Source of the DNA: Rhabditophanes sp. KR3021
Taxonomy: Eukaryota; Nematoda; Chromadorea; Rhabditida; Alloionematidae
Direction of reading: 5' to 3'
DNA length: 64,000 bases
NCBI GenBank assembly: GCA_963281155.1
Contig: CAUJLY010000002.1
Span: forward strand, 5,704,001 to 5,768,000
Numbering within the stretch: position 1 is the stretch's first letter; each line of letters starts with the position of its first letter. Positions 55,107 to 64,000 of the stretch are shown here, one piece after another. The position numbers and the translations under genes were made by a program. The notes beneath the pieces were generated by a model. It ran no database searches and was not told the DNA's origin. It was given only the letters and a program-made list of their open reading frames with translations.

Positions 55107-55333
55107 AATAAAAGTCTAATTACATAAAGTAATTCCTATCATTTAAATCCGTTCTATTTAATCAACAAAGATTTGAATGTTTTAAATTCAAAATAACAAA
55201 GTAAACATTCGTAGCAAGAATACACAGTTTATTATATTAAGCAATATACATGGTTACAGTCAGATAGGGTTAGGTTAATTTTTGTATGCAATTAGATGGA
55301 TTAATAAATGTATGGAGCTATTTAGGGGTAAGA

Positions 55334-56284
55334 TTAATGTTTGGATGCAATTTGTTTAATCAAGAAATTTGATACAAGGCGGTATGGCCTTAATTCAAAT
55401 TCGTGGTACATGCTTTTGTCGATCACGACTTGGTCACCGTCCAATCTATTTAAAAGAGCAACACATACAATGGCTGCCTTGATATTTGCTCTTCTGGTCA
55501 TAGCTGCAAAACATGTGGATTCCATCTCGAAGTTCTTGCAACCCATTGTTACCAATTGCTTTAGGAAGGAAAATTTATCTTCAGATGTGTATTCGCAGAA
55601 AGCTCCATCGAGTCTACCTTGACCCTCGTAGAAATCATCGGCGCAGAGCGTGAGACCGATAGCATATGGGATTTTCAAATCCTCCGAAGTTTCCTTTAGT
55701 TTTCCCATTAATACGGGGTCTAACTTAGCTTCCCTAACGACTTTCTGACCCATTACATATTGAATGTGTTCTTCCTTGAGTTCTCCGTTGAGGGCTCCTG
55801 AGCTGATTACTACGGTTCCTAAGAATAAAATAAATTCTGAATATTATTTAATTTAATTACCTGGCAAAACTCCGATTCCACCTGAAGTCCCAAGTCTGAT
55901 GAAGGAAACATCTGTGCAATTCGCATAATGCAAAAGCTTGATAATTTCAACCAACATAATTGACAAAGATGGTCCTCCCATTCCATGGTTAACCCACAAG
56001 ACGGTTCCAGTCTTGTAAAGACAGAATCTGTCCGATTTAGACAAATTTTCTGATTCTTCGTAACCAGCATCCTCAGCAAACAATTTAGCATACAAGCCCA
56101 GTCTCGAAGCAGATCCTCCACAACAAACGAACTTGACGTCAGCAAAACGAACCGTCAACTGATCAGCTTCCTTATCTAAACCGAAGTGATAAAGAAAATC
56201 AGGAGAAGCATGCGTCATGTGTGGATTAGATACGACGACATCTCTTGGAGAACAGACGTAAGATGCTGGAGTAGCCATCTTCAT
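55334..56284 (-). CDS. Uridine phosphorylase
   Basis: Exons 56284-55861 and 55818-55334 (42-nt phase-1 intron) give 302 aa (human UPP1 310). It splits uridine into uracil and ribose-1-phosphate in pyrimidine salvage. Seen: VKFVCCGGSASRLGLYA (phosphate loop), VLWVNHGMGGPSLSIML, FIRLGTSGGIGVLPGTVVIS, MGCKNFEMESTCFAA (substrate-binding Met-Glu) and the C-terminal region. I chose the ATG at 56284 because a cgttttcag acceptor lies between it and the open upstream frame. Confidence 0.94.
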
Positions 56285-58113
56285 TTTGTATACTTTTTTA
56301 TCTGAAAACGAATAAAATAAATGCAATAATGAAATCAGTAAAATGCAAGTTGAAACCGAAATTGTAGTCTTTTAAACAGTAAAATTAAAAGAGCAAATCT
56401 TGACTCCTTTAACCTTCATACTTTCCTTACATTTATGTCGAAAATATAACATACGCCCTTAAATTATCAAATTAGATAAAAATGTATGCAGCACTGGGAA
56501 TACAAAAAAAAGTTATTCTACTTAATTACACAACGGCCTTATAAATATAGAAATGATGGTAGAGTTGATTGATGGGACAATTCACTGAACCAACCTCCGT
56601 TCCGGCTAATTTGCAACAAGTCACATGAACTACTGTGAGATGATCTTAGTGATTACTAACCACGTCAGAATTGTTTTTGTGAGCAAACAAAAAGAAAGGA
56701 ATCTTTTTTTAATCCATCAAAAGTTTTTATTTCTTTTTGAATTTATCTTGATTAAAGAAATGGCTGGACTGTGATCGGTAGAAGCTTGGTACCGTTTAAG
56801 AGATTTTTGATCTGTGCGATTGGGGAATAATAAATCAAAAATTACACAAACTTCATCTTAACAAACCTATTTTAGGTTGAAAATAAAGTTAAAGGAAATG
56901 ACACCATCCACTTTTCACGTTTAGTCATTACCTATTAGACATTATGTCTTGTCGACCGACACCACATTAATCTTCTTGCAAGATTAATTAACAAAAACCA
57001 AGAGACTAAATTTAAATTAAAATTCATACTCTTGATCATCAACAAAAACTCTCTTTGATCGTCAAGCAAATATTCTCTTTGATCGTTAAGAAAATTATAT
57101 TAGGTTAAATACACAGTTGTCAGGTAAAGCTAATTGCAAAAGATCGTCATGTGAAGATGATTAAGTTTAGGAAGAAGATTAAGCGAAATAAGATCATAAT
57201 CTTCAAGATTAAATCAACCGTTGTATAAATGAATTAAACAAATGCTTATACCACACTTTTTTGTTATTTTGAAATTCAGACACACAATTCACTAAATATA
57301 AATATGAATTCATCAAGTAATAAAAATAACTATAAAAATAACAAAATAGTATAATTTAAGACCATCTTTCCCACATGATTTTTAATTAAGCAGCCTCATG
57401 ATAATCCAGAAGTTAAATATTTGATTCGCCATTACCTAATTAATCATCCTTAAATAGCCTGAATTTTTGCTTCAACTTCTATCTAAGGAACCAAAGGATT
57501 TTTGTTTTAACTTTGATTTAGGGGAAAGATAAGGAGCTACAACAATGTGTGACGTTTAAATCTTTTACAACAATCTGAATGTCACCTTATCACCGGATGC
57601 TACTAATTACTTTCCACTATATCATCCTTACCCACTGAAGACATTGTTAACTGGAGAGAGATGATGATGATATATTTTGGGTTTAAGACAACATCATTTT
57701 GTGCTTCTTATCATTTAATACTTGTTTCAATCAACTACCAAAATACCATTCTTACGTGGAAAGATATTATTTGAGAACCATGTGACTTGTCCAAATAATT
57801 ATGGCGGGCTGTGAAAGATAAGCAATATAAATACAGTCACACATTCAATTATTATTTAATGATTCTTTTATTAATCTCCAATCAACACATCACTAACCAT
57901 AAATACCATTGTTTTATCTTTAAAGGTGGTAACTTTATTACTTGACACTAGATGTTGCATTAGAATGATTCAATCCTAGCCATAAATGAATACGATTATG
58001 TCAATCTACAATTTCGATCAAAACATATTATGATCTTCCAATAAATTTGGAGAAGTAATCTTCAATCTTATGGAAAGAACTTTATTGATACACAAGTGAA
58101 ACAAATGATATAA
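56285..58113. other. Intergenic stretch with an orphan TATA-like box
   Basis: 1.8 kb of AT-rich DNA with short direct repeats around 57030-57090 (ctttgatcgt repeats). TATAAATA at 57825-57832 is followed 34 nt later by an ATG opening a 28-codon hydrophobic-start frame (MILLLISN...). That is too weak to call a gene. Confidence 0.4.
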
Positions 58114-59233
58114 TTATTTAGAGATATGGTTAACAGTTCCTTCATTAGTAGCGAAAAAGACCTCATCAGCAACGTTTAAGAATAAGCCAGTTTCGACGAC
58201 TCCAGGAATATTGATAAGAATGTCATTTGTCTTCTTCCAGTCATGCTCTTTATTGCAATAAGATTGTGGAAAGTGCCAGTCTACGATGTATCCATTGTTA
58301 TCAGTGATGACAGGTCCGCATTTTTTATGAGCCATACGAAGTTCACATCTTCCACCTAAACATAAAAAGATTAGACAAGAGAATATTTATACTACCTAAT
58401 TCTTTGTGAATTCTATTAATAGCAGGAACGTAACCGAATGGAACCATTTCGAGTGGAATTGTTGTCCACCTTTCTCCTAAAAAGTTGGCTTGCTTGGTTG
58501 AGTCTGCGATAATGTAAAATTTAACAGCACTGGCTTGGACAATCTTTTCTTGTGTAAGGCATCCTCCGCCGCCTTTGATACAGTTTAGAGATGAATCTAC
58601 TTCATCGGCACCATCAACGCATACATCTAAAGATGAGAGAGTATCTGGAGTTTTGGTTGGTAGATTTGCATCGAGTAACCATTTACGTGTCTAAACAAAT
58701 CAATTGATAAAGAACACAGAATAATTACTTACCAAAAAACTAGTAGGAACACACTCAATATCCTTCAATTCACCAGCCTCGACTTTCTCTTTTAAGTAAT
58801 TGACGAAATACTTAACGGTACTACCACTTCCAACCCCAATACGACTCCCATTTTTGATATGCTTCAAAGCACAAGCTCTAGCAGCAGCGTCTTTCCCAGC
58901 TTCCATTCCGAATGTCGATGAAGAGAGCGATGAATTAGAAGATGAATGATTTGAATGTGTTTGAATGGAGGAGTCGTCGTCAACTGAAGACAGTGGTGTA
59001 CATTTGCGTACTGCCTGTATACTCTTACTGTTTGATAATAACAAGGGAGACAGGCAGTTTGTTGTGTCACCTTTACTTTCTTTATCTCCGAACCTTTTCT
59101 CCGCACCATCAACAATTTTATGTTTTTTGTTCTTATCAGACATCATCTCCCTAATTTGGCCAATAAAAGCTATTTTTGATAAGTTTTGTGTAGATAAATT
59201 GGTAATAAATTGCTTTGTTGATACTACGAACAT
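58114..59233 (-). CDS. RPIA: Ribose-5-phosphate isomerase A
   Basis: Exons 59233-58733, 58690-58396 and 58355-58114 give 345 aa. From about residue 105 it is a full RpiA: GSRIGVGSGSTVKYFV, the catalytic VDGADEVD and KGGGGCLTQEKIV loops, and ADSTK. It interconverts ribose-5-phosphate and ribulose-5-phosphate in the pentose-phosphate pathway. The N-terminal 100 residues are a Ser/Lys-rich extension not needed for catalysis; the first 40 could be a targeting segment, or translation may begin at the Met pair at 59146/59143. BUD23 lies 231 nt upstream on the same strand. Confidence 0.94.
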
Positions 59234-59463
59234 TTGATAGTCCCTAGTTAGTTGTTTAAAATGCAAAACTCTTGGAAAGAAAATGAGTCTTAAGATTGGA
59301 AAGTTATTTGAACAAGAGATAATTGTTTGTTATTAACTATTTGAAATACACAAGATTCAAAAAATATAATTTATTATTAAAACACAACAACTGACAAGTT
59401 CGATTGTCAAAAATTTAAAAAACGTGGAGCTCAAACACTCGATTCGATCGTGTTTTGATTTCC

Positions 59464-60439
59464 TCAGAATTTAACCTTTCTTCTTTTCCGCCCACTATAC
59501 TTACTATCCTCCCGAACTTCCTTGCCCTGCCGTCTCATTCTTTCCTTTTTGGCTTGAATGTAGTCTTTGGAACCTTTGACGATTTTTCTCTTTCTATTTC
59601 CAATTTCAAAAGTACGACTTCCAATGAAATCACATTGGTCAACATCTTCGTCCTGCTCGTCGCCTTCATTCAAGGCTCTAGGTAGCGATTGAGTTCCACC
59701 CGTATTCAAGACAAGATAAAATTTCTTTTTCCTGGGGCTGTCTGGAAAATCGACTACAGTCCCCCCCGCAAAGCCAGCTTTCAAGGCAGCTCCTTTGATT
59801 AAATCAGCCTGAGCATCACTTTCGGGATAATACTGGAAGACGGCTTTAGATCCACGCGTCATTGATCCATACAGAGATTGGAAGAAGCGAACTAATCTTT
59901 TTCTAGGCTTTTCGTTTGTAGCATTAGCATGACAAAGCCACTGAATGGCCGAGATTGAAATGGCTCCATCGAAGACACCCGCTCTGAATGGCATCCCATG
60001 CCCAGCGTCTCTGTGAATTAGGTCTCCTTCAACTTGTCTGTCCGTGACAGCTAACCTTAGCATGGATTCTGCAACGTCTATTCCAATCCAATCGTGCTCT
60101 CTTTCAGTCAGGACTTCGCCTGAGATACCACTGCCACATCCAATATCTAAAGAGAAAAGACAGATTAATTATTGTCGCTAATACATATAATCCTCCTCAC
60201 TACTTGGACCGTAAGAATCAAAATTTAATGAACGTACCAAGAATATACCCTCTAAAACCATCTGGCAGTTCAAGTAGGTCAATTGCCCTGTCCGTCATCT
60301 CCGATTGGATCTCAAGAATATGGGTATTCTTGTTGTATTTGCCCGCTTCAGTCTCATTGTAGAACTAAAAATTAATAAATATTTTTTAACATTCAAAACA
60401 TACCAATTCCGGAGGCCCACTATGTTCAGGCCTTGACAT
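59464..60439 (-). CDS. BUD23: BUD23, 18S rRNA (guanine-N7)-methyltransferase
   Basis: Exons 60439-60404, 60364-60238 and 60146-59464 give 281 aa, the same length as human BUD23. The conserved start SRPEHSGPPELFYNETEA, the SAM-binding DIGCGSGISGE loop, DGAISISAIQWLCHAN and the C-terminal basic block KKERMRRQGKEVREDSKYSG then RKRRK are present. It methylates a guanine in 18S rRNA with TRMT112 as partner and is needed for 40S maturation. Divergent from NOC4L (another 40S factor), 343 nt away. Confidence 0.97.
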
Positions 60440-60782
60440 TCTCGCTCCTATTTCAGAAAGGCTTTAATTCCAAGTCAACTGATTTGGTTTCTTTTTGTGT
60501 AATAAACTACCTTCCAATCTCTTTTTAAATTGTCATTCCTGCCACGATTTTAGTAAACTAGTTTTAACTTGCTGTTTTTGATTTCAACTTAAACAACCAT
60601 TATGACAATCCTTGCTGGTGTGGATTAATTGTTATGGTTATTAGTATGTTTATTCGTGTTGTTATTGCCAATAAATTATTCCTTCTGTTTACGCCTTGAT
60701 TGGAAAGACCGGCGGTCTTGTAATGCTTATTATCTTTTTTAATTTTGAAATATTCTCTTACTAAGACTTTTATTTATTTTAG

Positions 60783-62155
60783 ATGGTTCTGAAAGTACCA
60801 AAGAAAACAAAGGTCGCGCAAGCTGGCCCCGACTTTGCTAAATCCAAAGAACTTCTCCTAAAGATCAATATTGCCTCGATTAATCCCGAGACAGGCTCAG
60901 CAACCAAATCAACTGAATTCAATGCCTTCTTTGAACAGTTCATTCAACAAGTTTTGGCACCCACATCTCAGAAGGATGTTCTTTATGTCAAAAAGATGAC
61001 AAAGAAAGTCTTTTGCCATAAAGATATGTTCTTGAATCTTTTGGAGAAGGTTCAAGTATTGGCTGGAAAGCAATTGTCTAAGGTGCAACTATCAAATTAC
61101 TTTCAATTTTTGAAGAATTTGACTTTGCCCAGCAAATTGGAGAAGTCTTTGGTTAAAGATGAGTTTAAAGTGGTTGGAGACTTGAGTAAGGAAAATCTTG
61201 AACTTCTGTTCCAAACTTCTTGGATGATTTTAATTAAAAAGCAACTTTCAAGACCATTGGCCAGAGAGGTTCTACCATTCATTACTGATCACCGTCTCGA
61301 TGAATTCCTGAATCCTGAACTCTGGGGCGACTTCTACTTCGCTTACTACAACCAAGGCGGCGTCTATTCCGTCTTAGCCCTGAACGGCCTTCTCAAACTC
61401 GTAGTAAAATACAACTTGTAAGTTACCATTTGATCGGACAATAATTATAATTAATACCATCTAGTGAATATCCCGATTTTTATGTCTCCGTCTACAAGCT
61501 GACGTCGTCGTTTATTCTATATGCAAAATATGCGGAAGAATACATATCTGTTTTGAACATATTTTTAAGTTCCACCCACGTCCCTCTTTATATTATCGCG
61601 GCGTTTGTTAAAAAATTGGCTAGAGTTTGTTTGTTGGCTCCTGTTAGTGCCTTGAGACCTATTTTGACTATATTGCAAAATTTGTTGACTAGATTTAGTG
61701 GGTTGAGGAAGATGATTCATAATGACACCTGTGATTCAATCGAAAATGACCCTTATATTGAGGATTGTTATGATTTGAAGAAATGTAAGGCTCTTGAGTC
61801 TTGTCTATGGGAAATTAAGCCACTTCAATCTCACTGGCTGCCCCTGATTTGCAAGAAAGCTGGCTTCATTGATCGAAACATCGGAACTCACGAAACTCCC
61901 TACCAATGGAAGCCTAATGACGAATTGTTCCAAATCCTACTCAACAAAAAGACTGGAACCAAAGCCGTAGATGACGACGACTACACTTTGAAAAACGTCA
62001 ACAAATTCGAAAAACAAAAGTTTGTTCCAGTCAAAAGGAAGATGCTTATTGAGGAGGAGGGTAATGCGAAGAAACTGATGAAGCTTTCACCTCCATCTGA
62101 CGGCTTATTTAATGAAATGCTAAATTATTGCATCTCAGATTTATACGTCCTATAA
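60783..62155 (+). CDS. NOC4L: Nucleolar complex protein 4 (NOC4L)
   Basis: Exons 60783-61417 and 61465-62155 (47-nt phase-2 intron) give 441 aa. The C-terminal CBF/Mak21 (Noc) domain shows EYPDFYVSVYKLTSSFILYAKY, FLSSTHVPLYIIAAFVKKLAR, ENDPYIEDC and ALESCLWEIKPLQSHW, the NOC4 hallmark series. It acts with NOP14 in nucleolar maturation of the small ribosomal subunit. The ATG abuts the acceptor tttattttag exactly, so the mature 5'UTR after (trans-)splicing would be only the leader. TBP starts 184 nt downstream. Confidence 0.93.
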
Positions 62156-62338
62156 TTAATTTCGTTATACATTTTGTTGTTATGTTGTTGAATGTTCTTT
62201 TTAATTTTATGTTTAAAGGTAACCTTTTCTCTATTCAGTATGACATAGAATACAGCGTAACATTTTCGCTTTGATATCTAATAATTTATTGGTTAATGAA
62301 CTAAACAACCTTTGTGGTTAATTTAGATACAGGACATA

Positions 62339-63313
62339 ATGGATCAGTACGGAAACAGTCCCCTGCCTCCTCCATCTATTTTAAATCCCAACTCCAATAT
62401 GAATACGGCTGCACAGACTCCCGCATCCTCTCATAATCCTTACTCACACTTCCACGAGCCTTCTTCAGTCTTAAATCCAGGATCGCTGATTAACGGCCTC
62501 GGCTCGATGGGCCCTCATTCGATGATGGGTTCAATGGGCCATTCTAACTCATTCTTATTCCAAGGTCCCCAATCAGTGCTAGGCCGCTCCAACTATGACG
62601 ACAAAGACCCCTCTTCGATCGCTGCACCAATGTCCGTCAGTAGTATGCGCCTCGATCTCCCAAAAACTCCAATGGTGCCTTCTATCAATGACATCCACAA
62701 TTATGACCAAAAAACACCAATGCCTCAATCTAATCTTGCCACCATGATCCCAATGACTCCAGCCAAAGATTACGACATTCCTCTACCACAGCTTCAAAAT
62801 ATCGTCTCAACGGTTAATCTGGGCGTCGCTCTGGAGCTAAAGAAAATAGCTCTCCAAGCCAGAAATGCAGAATATAATCCTAAGAGATTTGCTGCTGTAA
62901 TCATGAGAATCAGAGAACCACGTACAACCGCTCTGATCTTTTCATCAGGAAAGATGGTTTGTACTGGAGCTAAAAGTGAAGAAGCCTCGAAATTGGCTGC
63001 ACGCAAGTATGCTCGAATCATTCAGAAACTAGGGTTTGAGGCTAAGTTCACTGAATTTAAAGTACAAAACATGGTCGGCAGTTGTGATGTCCGCTTCCCA
63101 ATTCGTTTAGAAGGTCTGTGTATCTCGCATGGTCAATTTTCAACCTATGAACCAGAATTGTTTCCTGGTCTAATTTACAGAATGGTCAAACCAAGAGTCG
63201 TCTTGCTGATTTTCGTAAGTGGCAAAGTTGTCATCACTGGAGCTAAGTTCAAGAAAGATATCGACGAAGCCTTCAACTTGATCTATCCAATCCTCAAGAC
63301 ATTCAAAAAGTAA
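62339..63313 (+). CDS. TBP: TATA-box-binding protein
   Basis: Intronless, 324 aa. A disordered N-terminus rich in N/P/S/M/G (no polyQ run) is followed by the two-fold saddle from about residue 146: [92 protein letters not shown]. The four DNA-inserting Phe/Leu-type positions appear conserved. General factor for Pol I, II and III promoters; here, notably, TATA boxes are visible mainly at the glycine-rich genes. It lies 12 nt after an atttag acceptor. Confidence 0.97.
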   Translation: MDQYGNSPLPPPSILNPNSNMNTAAQTPASSHNPYSHFHEPSSVLNPGSLINGLGSMGPHSMMGSMGHSNSFLFQGPQSVLGRSNYDDKDPSSIAAPMSVSSMRLDLPKTPMVPSINDIHNYDQKTPMPQSNLATMIPMTPAKDYDIPLPQLQNIVSTVNLGVALELKKIALQARNAEYNPKRFAAVIMRIREPRTTALIFSSGKMVCTGAKSEEASKLAARKYARIIQKLGFEAKFTEFKVQNMVGSCDVRFPIRLEGLCISHGQFSTYEPELFPGLIYRMVKPRVVLLIFVSGKVVITGAKFKKDIDEAFNLIYPILKTFKK

Positions 63314-63712
63314 ATCAGTATATAAATATCTAGAGAAAGTATAATTTTATTCGTATTTGTTTGTGTCTTACTGTGGTTAGAAAAATGTATATATGGTTTG
63401 GAAACGATTCTATTTGCAGGTAAGCTAAGCTTATTTGAATTAAATTTAATAATATTACAGGTTATAACACAAACTACATCACTTCTTTTACATAATGTAG
63501 AGAAAATATTTTTTATATAAATTTGGCATCATTCTTTAATTGCAGCAGTAATCTGTTAATAAATGTACACACATTTGATTGCTTGCTTGTACGTTCTTTT
63601 TTCGGAAATAAAATTATTATTTTGTAATTTAATTTGCTGTTGTTAAATGGTTAATGGCCTTTTTATATTTCACTAATATTATTGCAAATTTATTTAATTA
63701 GAGCATTTAGGT
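63314..63712. other. Spacer between TBP and the last gene
   Basis: AT-rich, probable TBP 3'UTR; ends in acceptor-like tttaattag and catttag before the next ATG. Confidence 0.5.
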
Positions 63713-64000
63713 ATGCTAGCAATTGATAGTCTCAAAAATTTATTCGATAACATCGGTAAAGTCGAATCACTGGATCAATTTAAGGAAGATCTTCTTAAGA
63801 ATGAGGAGGTCATTCGTATTGAGGGCGCCAAATGCCTATTGAATTCCTTCATAGCTCTCAATTACGGGGGGTATGTCAGTCTCATTGAAGACTTGCAAAC
63901 GAAATATCATATGCCTTCCATTTTATTGGATGAACAAACCACAAATGAAGCCGAAATTGCCGTTTCTTTCGGCTACAATAAAGTCTACCATAATTGCCGT
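63713..64000 (+). CDS. Unknown protein, N-terminal 96 residues (runs off the window)
   Basis: Open frame from the ATG at 63713 to the window end without a stop, with balanced, protein-like composition (MLAIDSLKNLFDNIGKVESL, then KNEEVIRIEGAKCLLNSF and IALNYGGYVSLIEDL). No domain recognised. Third gene of the + strand series after NOC4L and TBP, with an acceptor 2 nt before the ATG. Confidence 0.7.
   Translation, partial: MLAIDSLKNLFDNIGKVESLDQFKEDLLKNEEVIRIEGAKCLLNSFIALNYGGYVSLIEDLQTKYHMPSILLDEQTTNEAEIAVSFGYNKVYHNCR

Noticed and set aside
54565..55119. Plus-strand frames over the small membrane protein gene
   Set aside because: Antisense; the minus frame has an N-terminal anchor, basic tail and acceptor before its ATG.

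Overview
This is nuclear DNA of a small-genome invertebrate animal. It is AT-rich, with GC-richer coding exons. Genes are compact and use very short introns: most are about 37-70 nt, and the glycine-rich genes use only 37-49 nt. Animal-type proteins include a Mextli-like translation factor, TMEM131, MATH-BTB and BTB-Kelch proteins, PGAP2 and LMAN1. I cannot fix the phylum. A splice acceptor lies directly in front of the start codon of most housekeeping genes, and co-oriented genes often sit 140-400 nt apart. This suggests spliced-leader trans-splicing with operon-like clusters, as in nematodes, rotifers, flatworms or tunicates. It is an inference, because 5'UTR introns would look the same.

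Layout. 1-6.8 kb: 3' end of an ISWI ATPase (+), then a minus-strand run of a CLCC1-like membrane protein, RAD51 and a coiled-coil protein. 7.5-22.3 kb: a TMEM131 orthologue (-), whose 8,852-nt intron (11664-20515) holds eight secreted glycine-rich protein genes plus one relic, all on the + strand. 24.3-32.5 kb: MATH-BTB, VPS52, a very-long-chain 3-oxoacyl-CoA reductase and Mextli. 32.5-37.3 kb: AT-rich and gene-poor. 37.3-38.2 kb: a broken carboxylesterase. 39-42 kb: PEBP, and prohibitin-2 with a small gene nested on the opposite strand of its intron. 43-46.7 kb: PGAP2 and BTB-Kelch. 47.5-54.3 kb: mitoribosomal mL64, ATE1 with two alternative second exons, and LMAN1. 54.5-64 kb: a small membrane protein, uridine phosphorylase, ribose-5-phosphate isomerase, BUD23, NOC4L, TBP and a truncated unknown gene.

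Most notable is the glycine-rich cluster. Three paralogues (16047-17600, 17970-18627, 19026-19698) share a signal peptide ending in E-A-R and a C-terminal cysteine pair with an aromatic-Gly end. Their Gly-rich middles are assembled from phase-1 exons that are exact multiples of 3 nt; in one gene there are 24 exons, four of only 6 nt. All eight live genes have a TATA-like box 38-49 nt before the ATG and no splice acceptor there, unlike the surrounding housekeeping genes. Their host gene, TMEM131, is in other animals a secretory-pathway factor for collagen-like cargo. A functional link to Gly-rich secreted proteins is attractive but unproven.
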